Notes under the pieces: generated by a model
Databases searched by the model: none
What the model was told of the DNA's origin: nothing
Seen by the model: the letters and a program-made list of their open reading frames with translations, nothing else
Part shown: positions 46,367 through 55,132 of the stretch, piece by piece
Layout: each line of letters starts with the position of its first letter
Numbering within the stretch: the first letter of the stretch is position 1
Translations under genes and position numbers: made by a program
Assembly (NCBI RefSeq): GCF_003985145.1
Contig: NZ_ML133527.1
Span: forward strand, 62,001 to 126,000
Length of the DNA stretch: 64,000 nt
From: Rhizobium anhuiense
GTDB taxonomy: Bacteria; Pseudomonadota; Alphaproteobacteria; Rhizobiales; Rhizobiaceae
Reading direction: 5' to 3'

Positions 46367-47242
46367 ATGACCAAGACGACATCCCGGCTCCTTGCCACCG
46401 CGCTCTCTTCCCTTTTCCTGATGGGCGCTTTCACTCTGGCTGAGGCGGGCCAGGCAAGCTTCGTCGTCGATGCGCAGTCCGGTCAAGTCCTCGAAAGCTC
46501 CAATCAGGACGACCTGAACTATCCGGCGTCGCTGACCAAGATGATGACGCTCTATCTTGCCTTCGAGGCCCTGCATGACGGGCGCCTCAACTGGGACCAG
46601 AAGCTCACCATGTCGGAAAATGCCGAGAGCAAGGAGCCTTTCAAGCTCGCCGTCGGCGCCGGCCGCAAGGTGACGCTGCGCGAAGCGGTCGAGGGAATCG
46701 TCGTGCTGTCGGCCAATGATGCGGCGGTGGCGATCGCCGAGCAGCTTGGCGGCTCCGAACAGGCTTTCGCCGAGGCGATGACCGGCAAGGCACGCCAGCT
46801 CGGCATGAAGGATACTGTCTTCAAGAATCCGTCGGGTCTTCCCGATCCGGAGCAGGTCACCACGGCGCGTGACATGGCCACACTCGGAATTTCGCTGATG
46901 CGGGACTTCCCCGAGGAGTTCAAGCTCTTCTCCATGCGCGGCTTCCAGTTCCGCGGCATGAAGCTGCGCGGCCATAACAACCTCATGTATCGCTATGACG
47001 GCGTCGACGGCATCAAGACCGGCTATACCGACGCTTCGGGCTATAACGTCGTGACGTCGGCGCAGAAGGATGGCCGCCGCGTGGTCGGCGTCGTCATGGG
47101 CGAAAAGACCGCGAGCCTGCGCGACGACAAGATGGCAAGCCTGCTGGACAGCACCCTGCCGGCGTCATCGACCACCACAGCTTCCACGACACCCGGCAGC
47201 CAGCCGGGAGCGACGATGACGGATTCGCAACCGACGAAGTAG
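46367..47242 (+). CDS. D-alanyl-D-alanine carboxypeptidase (PBP5/6-like, short)
   Basis: 291 residues with a signal peptide (hydrophobic core LLATALSSLFLMGAFTLAEA, cleavage near residue 28). The penicillin-binding motifs are in order: SLTK (nucleophile Ser) near residue 63, SAN near 122, and KTG in GIKTGYTDASGYNV. It trims the last D-Ala of peptidoglycan stem peptides in the periplasm. The C-terminal beta domain and membrane anchor helix of PBP5 are missing, replaced by a Thr/Ser/Pro tail. It is therefore a short soluble form, which many rhizobia have as additional copies. Confidence 0.9.
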   Translation: MTKTTSRLLATALSSLFLMGAFTLAEAGQASFVVDAQSGQVLESSNQDDLNYPASLTKMMTLYLAFEALHDGRLNWDQKLTMSENAESKEPFKLAVGAGRKVTLREAVEGIVVLSANDAAVAIAEQLGGSEQAFAEAMTGKARQLGMKDTVFKNPSGLPDPEQVTTARDMATLGISLMRDFPEEFKLFSMRGFQFRGMKLRGHNNLMYRYDGVDGIKTGYTDASGYNVVTSAQKDGRRVVGVVMGEKTASLRDDKMASLLDSTLPASSTTTASTTPGSQPGATMTDSQPTK

Positions 47243-47267
47243 CTCCGGCAGGTTTTTTGCTGACGGC

Positions 47268-48521
47268 TTATCTGAAAGCCACCTCCAGGTGTTGCCGGTC
47301 TTGGGCGATCACCCTGCAATTCGTTTCGAAGCCTTCGCCTTTGATGGCAAGGATGAATTCCGGCGGAATGCCTGACGTATTGGAGACCGAAATGCCGGCG
47401 CTCTCCGAACCGATGGACTTGACGGTGCAGTCGATGGTCGAGCGTCGATCGTTGAACAGGATCGAACCCGCCTTCAGCACCCGCCGTCGCGCGCCGATGG
47501 CGTGATCGGCGTGGATGGAACTCCACGACACGCAACGATTCCGTCCGCTGTGCTTGGCTTGATACATCGCGGCATCGGCTTGGGCCAGCAGGGTCTCGAT
47601 TTCCTTGCTGACGATCGAAAGCGCCGACGTTCCGAAGCTGGCCGTAACGGTCAGGGCGCCGTGATCGCCGCGAATGATCTCAGAGGCGATGGCGGCTCTG
47701 AGTTTCTCGGCGACGGCGAGTGCACCTTCCCGGTCGACATGCGGCAGGATAACGCCAAACTCCTCGCCTCCAAGACGGCCGAAAAGATCACCGGCTCGGA
47801 GTGCCGTCCTGCAGACCGCTGCCACCGCCTTGAGAACCTCGTCGCCTGCGGCATGCCCATGCGTATCGTTCACCTGCTTGAAATGATCGATATCGAAGAC
47901 GATGCACGAGAGGTCATGCTTATGCCGCAGAGCGAGCGAGATCAGCTGATCGGCTTCCTGCTTGAAGGCGCGCCGTGTCATCGTCTCGGTCAGGCTGTCG
48001 GTGGCGGCCGATTGCATGAGCTCGATGCGGTCCATCGCCGCCCCCGCCAGCTCCTGGAGGATGCTAAGCTCTCGGTTGCCGAACGATCTTGGCCGACGGT
48101 CGATGGCGCATACCGTCCCGATCAAGTGCCCGGCTTTTGTTCTCAGCGGCACGCCGGCATAAAAGCGGATATGGTCTTCGCCTGTCACTGCAGGATGCTT
48201 CGAAAAGCGGGCATCCTTCGTGGCATCCTGTACGATAACAGGCTCGTCACAGTCCACAACGCAGCGGCAGAACGTGTCTTCGAGCGATACCTCGTCGGCC
48301 GAAAGGCCGGAGCATGCCTTGTACCACTGCCGATGCGCATCGATCAGGGATACGATGCCGATGTCGATGGAAAATATCTGCTTTATCAGGCGGACGATCC
48401 GCTCGAAGCCTTCGTCCCTCGGCGTATCGAGAAGGTCGAGCTGCTGCAGCGCAGCCAACCGAGCATTTTCGCGCTGAATCGCTTCCGACGACGACTTTCC
48501 GAATACGCGTGCGACCACCAT
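47268..48521 (-). CDS. GAF-GGDEF diguanylate cyclase with degenerate PilZ-like C-terminus
   Basis: 417 residues from the ATG at 48521, preceded by GGAGG. A GAF sensor (about residues 30-165; VSLEDTFCRCVVDCDEPVIVQDA) leads into a GGDEF domain (about 175-335). The catalytic GGEEF is intact, DIDHFKQVNDTHGH binds metal and GTP, and the inhibitory I-site RAGD lies five residues before GGEEF. The last 75 residues (from GARRRVLKAG) have the length and strand pattern of a PilZ domain, but the c-di-GMP-binding RxxxR and (D/N)xSxxG are both altered. It should make c-di-GMP with product feedback. No membrane segment is seen. Confidence 0.88.
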   Translation of the reverse strand: MVVARVFGKSSSEAIQRENARLAALQQLDLLDTPRDEGFERIVRLIKQIFSIDIGIVSLIDAHRQWYKACSGLSADEVSLEDTFCRCVVDCDEPVIVQDATKDARFSKHPAVTGEDHIRFYAGVPLRTKAGHLIGTVCAIDRRPRSFGNRELSILQELAGAAMDRIELMQSAATDSLTETMTRRAFKQEADQLISLALRHKHDLSCIVFDIDHFKQVNDTHGHAAGDEVLKAVAAVCRTALRAGDLFGRLGGEEFGVILPHVDREGALAVAEKLRAAIASEIIRGDHGALTVTASFGTSALSIVSKEIETLLAQADAAMYQAKHSGRNRCVSWSSIHADHAIGARRRVLKAGSILFNDRRSTIDCTVKSIGSESAGISVSNTSGIPPEFILAIKGEGFETNCRVIAQDRQHLEVAFR

Positions 48522-48668
48522 GCAGCATGCCTCCTGATAGCGATAACATGATGCGTTCCACAAATTCATGAAGAAATTGAATACGATGGCGGCCCCAAAC
48601 TCATGAGGCCAAATATTCTTCAGAATCAGCAACCCTTGATGTCGACGCAGCGGTCGCGACACGCCATC

Positions 48669-49280
48669 TCAGATTGAGCGCAGCGTCCAGCTGACGATCT
48701 CGGAGACAACCGTGGAGAAGGCGCGGTCGAGACCCTTGACGAAGCCGACATTGTCGCCGCCGGCCGGTGCCGTGGCGCGGAACACCTTCTGGGCGCGCAC
48801 CGAGCCGTTGCGGTCGTTGAGGATCTTGGCCGAGATTTCGACCACAGCCTGATTGCCGCTCGACGCATCGATCTCGAAGGAGCGGATATCGGTGACGACC
48901 TGGTAGTCGATCGCCAGCCCCTGCCCCGGCATGCCAACGCCGCCGAGCTTGCCGGAGTTCTCGAAAGCTTCCACCAGCTTCGACTGCACAATGCGCGGCA
49001 GCTTGTCGCCCCACTGCGCCCGCGAGAGATACTGAATTTCCGAAGACGAAACACGGATGACGATCTGCTCGCTGTCGAGCGCCCGCAGCGCCGTCGGGCT
49101 GGCGATCAGGACCTGGCGGGATTTGGCCGCAGGCCCGTCGCCGTCGACGGCGGCGGACAGGTCATAGGTATCGTTCTTGGCCGCGGTGCCGCACCCCGAA
49201 AGGATCAGCGCCGTCAGCGGCAGCGCGATCACCGTTCCCTTGATCCACGAACGGCGCGACAACAGATGCGATGCGACCAT
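48669..49280 (-). CDS. ABC transport auxiliary lipoprotein (MlaA/PqiC-type operon member)
   Basis: 203 residues. A lipobox LILSGC near residue 30 marks it as a lipoprotein, after a Arg-Arg-containing signal (LLSRRSWIKG). The mature part matches the ABC-type transport auxiliary (DUF330/PqiC) fold: VLIASPTALRALDSEQIVIRVSSSEIQYLSRAQWGDKLPRIVQSKLVEAFEN. Such proteins bind the MCE assembly at the inner face of the outer membrane. It is the last gene of the mla-like operon, following the MlaD-like gene by 24 bases. Confidence 0.82.
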   Translation of the reverse strand: MVASHLLSRRSWIKGTVIALPLTALILSGCGTAAKNDTYDLSAAVDGDGPAAKSRQVLIASPTALRALDSEQIVIRVSSSEIQYLSRAQWGDKLPRIVQSKLVEAFENSGKLGGVGMPGQGLAIDYQVVTDIRSFEIDASSGNQAVVEISAKILNDRNGSVRAQKVFRATAPAGGDNVGFVKGLDRAFSTVVSEIVSWTLRSI

Positions 49281-49304
49281 ATTAGGCTACCCCTGACTTC
49301 CCAG

Positions 49305-50675
49305 TTAACGCCGCGTCCGGCCGTCATATTGCTTGACCGTGTCCCCGCCGAAGATCAGGCGCTGCGGATTGCGGTCGAAGTTGGTGATCGTATCGTTCAG
49401 ATTGTTCACGGTTCCGCGCATGTCGTTGACGAGAGTCTGCACGTCGCGCAAGCCGCCACTCGAAAATTTCTGCAGATTGTCGGCGATCGGGCCGATGCGC
49501 GAATTCAGGTTGTCGGCCACCTTCTTGAAGGATTCCAGCGTATCGCGCGCTTCAGTGAACAGCGATTGCGTATTGTCGGTTCCAAGCAGGGCATCGACTT
49601 TGATGAGAATGCCGTCGATGCGGGTCGAGGCCGAATTCAGCTTATTGGCGAGCTGGGAGACGTCCTGGATCGTCTGGTCGATATCCTTCTGCCGCGATGA
49701 AACCGTGTTGGCGACATCGCGAATCGAGGCGACGGCGGTGCGCGCATCCTTGGTCGCTTGCGCGATGTCGTCGACGGAACCCTTCACCTTTGCCGGGTCG
49801 ATCTGGGCGACGAGCGTATCGACGCGGTCGAGTGTGGCCTGCGCCTGCTTGCCGAAATCGTTGAAGGTGGTGGCCGTTTGGTCGAACTTCTGGATCGCAC
49901 CCTTGAGGTCGCCCGAGGCATCGGCAACATTGGCGGTGAGCTTCTCGGCATTGGAAACGATGTTGTCGATCTTCTGCGCATCGACCGCTTTGACCAGCTC
50001 TTCGACGGCCTTGAGCGTCGAGTCGACGCGGCCGGAAACCGCCTTCACCGTTTCCGAAAGCTGGCCGACGCTCTGCAGGAAGGAGTCGATATTGCCGGAA
50101 TTCTTGGCAAGCGCGTCCGAGAAAGTCTCGGCATTCTTAAAAGTCTCGGTCAGCGGCCCGCGCGAATCCTCGATGAAACCCTGAAGTTCGCCGACCGCGT
50201 CGTTGGCGCGATCGAGGATCTTGTCTGCGGTCGCCAGAAGATTGGTGACGCTTGACTGGTCGGCGACGATGACGGCGCGTTTGTTATTGTCGATCGCATG
50301 CTGGAGGATGCTTTCCTCGCCCTTGCGGCCGCCTGAGAGTTCGATATAGGCGGCCCCGGTCAAGCCCTGGATTTCAAGGGCGGCCTTGGTGGACGGGTAG
50401 ATCGGCGCATCGGTGCGCACCTGGGTGAAGGCCAGAGAATATTGCGGATCGTCGGCATCGATCGACAGTGTCTGCACCGAGCCGATCTGGATGCCGTTGA
50501 AGCGCACCGGCGAGCCGACACTAAGGCCGTTCGCCGATCCTGGAATCCGAACGATTAGTTCCGTCATCGGGCCGCCACGGCCATACTCCGCCATCCAGTA
50601 GACGAAGCCGAAGGCAGCCGCGATCACCAGCACCGTGAAAAAACCGACAATCGTGTAATTGGCTTTGGTTTCCAT
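49305..50675 (-). CDS. MCE/MlaD family lipid-transport protein
   Basis: 456 residues. One N-terminal membrane helix (about residues 8-28) is followed by an MCE domain (about 38-115; RIPGSANGLSVGSPVRFNGIQIGSVQ is its core). A long coiled-coil region (about 150-440) follows, with many repeats of the VxxL/ISExxxxTVKA type. The length of the coiled coil places it with single-MCE proteins that form a tube or needle in the periplasm. MCE proteins carry phospholipids between membranes. It sits in the operon between the ATPase and the lipoprotein. Confidence 0.92.
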   Translation of the reverse strand: METKANYTIVGFFTVLVIAAAFGFVYWMAEYGRGGPMTELIVRIPGSANGLSVGSPVRFNGIQIGSVQTLSIDADDPQYSLAFTQVRTDAPIYPSTKAALEIQGLTGAAYIELSGGRKGEESILQHAIDNNKRAVIVADQSSVTNLLATADKILDRANDAVGELQGFIEDSRGPLTETFKNAETFSDALAKNSGNIDSFLQSVGQLSETVKAVSGRVDSTLKAVEELVKAVDAQKIDNIVSNAEKLTANVADASGDLKGAIQKFDQTATTFNDFGKQAQATLDRVDTLVAQIDPAKVKGSVDDIAQATKDARTAVASIRDVANTVSSRQKDIDQTIQDVSQLANKLNSASTRIDGILIKVDALLGTDNTQSLFTEARDTLESFKKVADNLNSRIGPIADNLQKFSSGGLRDVQTLVNDMRGTVNNLNDTITNFDRNPQRLIFGGDTVKQYDGRTRR

Positions 50676-50684
50676 CTTATCCGG

Positions 50685-51524
50685 TCACTTCCCGCTGCTG
50701 CCGTGCCGCACGCCATTGTCCTGCGGCACGATCGACCGCGCCCGCTTACCCTTGAAATAGGCCTGCACCCACGGATCGTCATAGGCCAGCATGTCGTCGA
50801 TCGTGCCTTCCACCATTACCCGCTTCTTTCCGAGCACGGCAATACGGTCGCAGACCGAAAACAGGCTGTCGAGGTCATGCGTTACCATATATACGGTCAG
50901 TCCCAGACTATCGCGCAGGTTGGCGATCAGTTCATCGAATTCGGCAGCGCCGATCGGATCGAGACCTGAGGTCGGTTCGTCCAGGAAGACGAGTTCCGGA
51001 TCGAGCGCCAGCGCGCGGGCAAGGGCGGCGCGCTTAATCATGCCGCCGGAGAGTTCGGACGGGTATTTGTCGGCGGCGTCAGCGGCAAGCCCGACCATAC
51101 GGATCTTCAGATGCGCCAATTCGTCCATCAGCGAGCGCGGCAGATCGAGATATTCGCGCATCGGCACCTGGATATTTTCCTTGACCGTCAGCGACGAAAA
51201 CAGCGCACCCTGCTGGAATAGTACGCCAAGCCGCATATCGAGCGCGTTGCGCTGGGGTTCGTCGAGTTCGTCGAAATCCTGGCCAAGGATCTTGATTGTG
51301 CCGGAGCGGCGCGGCAGCAGCCGGAGCACGGTGCGCATCAGCACGGATTTGCCGGTGCCCGACGCGCCAACGAATCCGAGAATCTCGCCGCGATAGATAT
51401 CGAGGTTCAGATTGTCGAGCACCACTTTGGAGCCGAAGCCGACGGTGACGTCGCGCGCCGAGAGCACGACATCCCTGCCCTGTCCTTCGCTTTCGATCGG
51501 TTGCTCGTTCACGGGGCTCGCCAT
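50685..51524 (-). CDS. ABC transporter ATP-binding protein, MlaF-type
   Basis: 279 residues from the ATG at 51524. It has Walker A (GASGTGKSVLMR), the signature LSGGMIKRAALARAL, and Walker B with LVFLDEPTSGLDPIGA. The LSGGM variant, in place of LSGGQ, and the DEPTSGLDP run are typical of the MlaF/Ttg2A lipid transporters. It powers the permease encoded just upstream (one base between them). Confidence 0.94.
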   Translation of the reverse strand: MASPVNEQPIESEGQGRDVVLSARDVTVGFGSKVVLDNLNLDIYRGEILGFVGASGTGKSVLMRTVLRLLPRRSGTIKILGQDFDELDEPQRNALDMRLGVLFQQGALFSSLTVKENIQVPMREYLDLPRSLMDELAHLKIRMVGLAADAADKYPSELSGGMIKRAALARALALDPELVFLDEPTSGLDPIGAAEFDELIANLRDSLGLTVYMVTHDLDSLFSVCDRIAVLGKKRVMVEGTIDDMLAYDDPWVQAYFKGKRARSIVPQDNGVRHGSSGK

Positions 51525-51525
51525 G

Positions 51526-52695
51526 CTAGAAGTTGATCGCTGCATAGAACATCGCAAATAACCCGTCCATCAGGATGACGACGAAAATCGCCTTCACCAC
51601 CGCGGCCGTTACGTGCTGGCCGAGCGATTCCGCGCTGCCGCCGACCTTCAGCCCTTCGACGGCGGCGACAATGCCGATGACGAGTGCCATGAACGGCGCC
51701 TTGATCATGCCTGAGAGCACCGTCGACAGCGTCACCGCCTCGTGCAGACGCGCCAGGAAATTGGCGAAGGTGATGCCGGAATAACCCCAGGCGACCGCAG
51801 CCGCACCGGCGAGCGACGCGAAATTCGCCAGCACCGTCAGAAGCGGCAGCGCGATGGTCAGCGCCACCAGACGCGGGAAGATCAGCACACCGATCGGGTT
51901 CAGCCCCATCACCTTCAGCGCGTCGATCTCTTCGCGCATCTTCATCGAGCCGATTTCGGCGGTGATCGCGCTGCCCGAACGGCCGGCGATCATGATCGAG
52001 GTGAGAAGCACGCCGATTTCGCGCAATTGCAGAATGCCGACGAGATCGACGACGAAAACCTCGGCGCCGAAGTAGCGCAGCTGGAAGGCGCCCTGCTGGG
52101 CGATGATCGCCCCGATCAGAAACGACATCAGGAGGATGATCGGAACGGCGCGAACGCCCATATGATCGATCTGGTTGACGATCGAGGCCGGCGAAACGCC
52201 GCTGCCGCGCCCGAATTTCATCTGCGCACCACGCACCGCCGAGCCGAGGATATACATGGCGGCGGCGAAATTGTCCCAGACCTCGTAGGTCATCTTGCCC
52301 ACGGGCGCGAAGATGCGCGCGACGAGCGAGACCTTCTCCTGCTGCTCCGGCTCGGGTTTGGCCGGCTCCTCGGAAAACATCGCCAGCATTTCGTCGATAT
52401 GCTGATTGGTGCCTTCGAAGCGAACCGTCCGTCCAGCCGCCTCCTCTTCCTTCTTCAGCCGGCACAGCAGCCAGATTCCGGCGGTATCGATATCCGAAAT
52501 ATGCGAGAGGTCGACAGTCAGGTCGCCGGCCTTCTGATGAAGGAGCTTTTCGAAGTCGCGCAGCACGAAATGAATATAGGCGCTGCGCCAATTGCCTCTG
52601 AGACGCACATGCTGCCCCGACCCATCGGCCTGGTCGTCCACGTCAAGCGAGGCAGCGTTGCGATTCTCGGCGTTCAAGATACTTATGTCTTTCAA
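51526..52695 (-). CDS. MlaE-type permease with N-terminal STAS domain
   Basis: 389 residues. The first 110 have the STAS fold (DLSHISDIDTAGIWLLCRLKKE), which elsewhere is a separate protein (MlaB). The rest has five or six membrane helices with the MlaE signature GAIIAQQGAFQLRYFGAEVFVVDLVGILQLREIGVLLTSIMIAGRSGSA near residues 190-240. The fused STAS domain may let the permease bind the ATPase directly. It is the first gene of the operon, followed by MlaF-, MlaD- and lipoprotein-like genes. Together they would move phospholipids between the two membranes. Confidence 0.93.
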   Translation of the reverse strand: MKDISILNAENRNAASLDVDDQADGSGQHVRLRGNWRSAYIHFVLRDFEKLLHQKAGDLTVDLSHISDIDTAGIWLLCRLKKEEEAAGRTVRFEGTNQHIDEMLAMFSEEPAKPEPEQQEKVSLVARIFAPVGKMTYEVWDNFAAAMYILGSAVRGAQMKFGRGSGVSPASIVNQIDHMGVRAVPIILLMSFLIGAIIAQQGAFQLRYFGAEVFVVDLVGILQLREIGVLLTSIMIAGRSGSAITAEIGSMKMREEIDALKVMGLNPIGVLIFPRLVALTIALPLLTVLANFASLAGAAAVAWGYSGITFANFLARLHEAVTLSTVLSGMIKAPFMALVIGIVAAVEGLKVGGSAESLGQHVTAAVVKAIFVVILMDGLFAMFYAAINF

Positions 52696-52797
52696 GGCTT
52701 ACAGCAACTTGCCGCGAATCGCGAACGGACCGTTCGACGACCGGCGCGTCAATATACAGAAGCAACGTGCAATTTCCATGCTCGCAGGACAGCAATA

Positions 52798-53781
52798 ATG
52801 CCGCGCACCCTCGATATCCAGATGAATTCCTTTCCGATTGCCGGGACTTTCACCATCTCGCGCGGCGCCAAGACCGAGGCCGATGTCATCACCTGTACAC
52901 TCGCCGAAGACGGTGCCCGGGGGCTTGGCGAATGCGTGCCCTATCGCCGCTATGGCGAGACCATGGAGAGCGTTTTCGCCCAGATCGAGGCCGCGCGTCC
53001 GCTGGTCGAGGCAGGCATTTCGCGCAGCGACCTGCTGTCGGCGATGCCGCCGGGCGCTGCGCGCAACGCCGTCGATTGCGCCCTCTGGGACCTGGAAGCG
53101 AAACGAACGGGTGAAAGCGTCGCCGTCCGTCTCGGCCTTGCCGATCTGAAGCCGCTCACCACCGCCTACACCATCTCGCTCGGTGAGCCGGAGGTGATGG
53201 CCGCCCAGGCGCGCGAACATGCCGGCCGCGCACTGCTCAAGGTCAAGGTCGGAACCGGCGATGATGAAAGCCGCATCCGCGCCGTCCGCGCGGCCGCACC
53301 CGATTCCAAAATCATCCTTGACGCCAATGAGGGCTGGCCGGAAGCGGTGCTCGAACGCCACCTCAATATCGCGGCGCAAGCGGGGGTGGCGCTCGTCGAA
53401 CAGCCGCTGCCGGCTGGCCGCGATGGGATGCTTGCCGAAATCCGCCGCCCGCTCCTCGTCTGCGCCGACGAGAGCGTCCACCACACCGGCGATCTCGCAA
53501 GCCTCGCCGACCGCTATGACGCGATCAACATCAAGCTCGACAAGACCGGCGGCCTGACGGAGGCCCTGGCAATGAAGGCCGAGGCCGAACGGCTTGGATT
53601 CGGCATCATGATCGGCTGCATGGTCGGCACCTCGCTTGCCATGGCGCCGGCCGTGCTGCTCGCCCAGACTGCCGATTTCGTCGATCTCGATGGTCCGTTG
53701 CTGCTTGCACGCGACCGCGAGCCCGGCCTGCGCTACGCCGCTTCCCTGGTCTTTCCGCCGGAAAGCACCCTCTGGGGCTGA
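52798..53781 (+). CDS. L-Ala-D/L-Glu dipeptide epimerase (enolase superfamily)
   Basis: 327 residues. The muconate-lactonizing subgroup is shown by ALLKVKVGTGDD (catalytic Lys-x-Lys), the three metal ligands in ILDANEGW, VEQPLPAG and CADESVHH, and the second general base in INIKLDKTGGLTEAL. The later MIGCMVGTSLAMAPA loop matches dipeptide epimerases. It would convert L-Ala-D-Glu from recycled peptidoglycan to L-Ala-L-Glu. Its last 49 bases overlap the end of the convergent MFS gene, which could carry the product, though this is a guess. Confidence 0.9.
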   Translation: MPRTLDIQMNSFPIAGTFTISRGAKTEADVITCTLAEDGARGLGECVPYRRYGETMESVFAQIEAARPLVEAGISRSDLLSAMPPGAARNAVDCALWDLEAKRTGESVAVRLGLADLKPLTTAYTISLGEPEVMAAQAREHAGRALLKVKVGTGDDESRIRAVRAAAPDSKIILDANEGWPEAVLERHLNIAAQAGVALVEQPLPAGRDGMLAEIRRPLLVCADESVHHTGDLASLADRYDAINIKLDKTGGLTEALAMKAEAERLGFGIMIGCMVGTSLAMAPAVLLAQTADFVDLDGPLLLARDREPGLRYAASLVFPPESTLWG

Positions 53782-54953
53782 AGATAATAGGCTGAGATGA
53801 CGAGGCCGAGGCCGGAGAGCGCGACCAGCGCCATGACGTAATAGCTGACGACACCGAGCCAGGAATAGAGATAACCCGACGTCAACGTCATCAGCGCCAT
53901 CGCCATGCCGACATAGAAGAAATAGGCGCCCTGCGCCGATGATTCCTGTGTTTCCTGCACCGTCGCCATGATCCGCCGCTGCACCCCGGTATGCACGAAG
54001 GCATAGGTGAAGCCGTGGAAACACTGCAGCAGAAAGAAACCGACAAAGCCCGTATTCATCGGAAACAGGATCCAGCGGCAGACGCTGACGGCGCAGCCGA
54101 AGCGGATCAGCGTCCAGGCGTTGAAGCGCCGGTTGAGACGTTTCGACAGGAAAAACACCGTTACCTCCGAAGCGACGCCGGCGCTCCAGAGTAGGCCGAC
54201 TTGCGTGCCGGAGAAGCCGAGTTGATGCCAGTAGATCGAGGAAAAAGCGTTGAGCACAGCGTGGCTCGACTGCTGGATGGCGACGCCGATCAGAAGCAGC
54301 AGCAGATGCGGCTCGCGCAACCCGCTGCCGGTGGCGGCCGGAATGTTGATCGGCTGGCCGCGCCGCCGCGTCGGCCCGATGCGCGGACAGAAGATCGCCA
54401 TGACGACGGTCATGATGAAGCCGAACACCATGATATCAAGCACCATCTCGCCGCCCCACCGGCTGATCAACTGGCCACCGACCAACGTCGAGACGATGAA
54501 GGCGATAGAGCCCCACACGCGCATCGATCCGTAATCGAGCCCCCAACGGCGCACGCCCGAGATGACGATCGATTCGACGACGGGTACATAGGGCGCGAAA
54601 GTGGCGCCCTGCAGCGCATAGACGATCGTCACAGGCCAGAAGGTCGTCGTCCAGAAGAGCGCAATCGCCGTCAGCAGCGACAGGCAGCCAGACCAGAGCA
54701 AGACGTCGGCGCGTTCCTTCAAGCGATCGGCGATCATGGCGACGACAGGCGCCACCAACACGCGAACCACCATCGGTATGGCAAGGATGATGCCGATCTC
54801 GTGATCGCTGAAGCTGTGGGTTGCGAGCCAGACGGGAAAGAACGGCAGAACGATGCCGTTGACGAGCAGCGGCGCACAATAGGAAAGCGCGCTGAGCAGC
54901 CGGAAGCGCGGCGGCGCTCCCTCACCCGTCGGGGAATGTTGAGCGGGAATCAT
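53733..54953 (-). CDS. MFS transporter (PPP / MFS_1-like family)
   Basis: 406 residues with 12 membrane helices. The N-terminal LVNGIVLPFFPVWLATHSFSDHEIGIIL and the helix 4 region with AIADRLKERADVLLW place it near the phenylpropionate permease/nucleoside-symporter-like branch of the family. It overlaps the tail of the dipeptide epimerase gene by 49 bases on the opposite strand. The substrate cannot be fixed; the neighbour hints at dipeptides or other peptidoglycan fragments, and aromatic acids are the other choice from the family. Confidence 0.82.
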   Translation of the reverse strand: MIPAQHSPTGEGAPPRFRLLSALSYCAPLLVNGIVLPFFPVWLATHSFSDHEIGIILAIPMVVRVLVAPVVAMIADRLKERADVLLWSGCLSLLTAIALFWTTTFWPVTIVYALQGATFAPYVPVVESIVISGVRRWGLDYGSMRVWGSIAFIVSTLVGGQLISRWGGEMVLDIMVFGFIMTVVMAIFCPRIGPTRRRGQPINIPAATGSGLREPHLLLLLIGVAIQQSSHAVLNAFSSIYWHQLGFSGTQVGLLWSAGVASEVTVFFLSKRLNRRFNAWTLIRFGCAVSVCRWILFPMNTGFVGFFLLQCFHGFTYAFVHTGVQRRIMATVQETQESSAQGAYFFYVGMAMALMTLTSGYLYSWLGVVSYYVMALVALSGLGLVISAYYLQPQRVLSGGKTREAA

Positions 54954-55132
54954 GGGCGGACCTGAAGGAAACCGGACGTTGTCCTAACACGCCACCCTGG
55001 AGGCGACTATTGCGAGAAATAGCCGTTCTGAAACGTTTTAGAAAATAAATAGGGCCTGTCACCTGACGGTAACGGCTAAATTCTTGGGAGCGCGGGCACG
55101 GATGTGCCAGCACAAAAATCAGGCCGCCAAAA

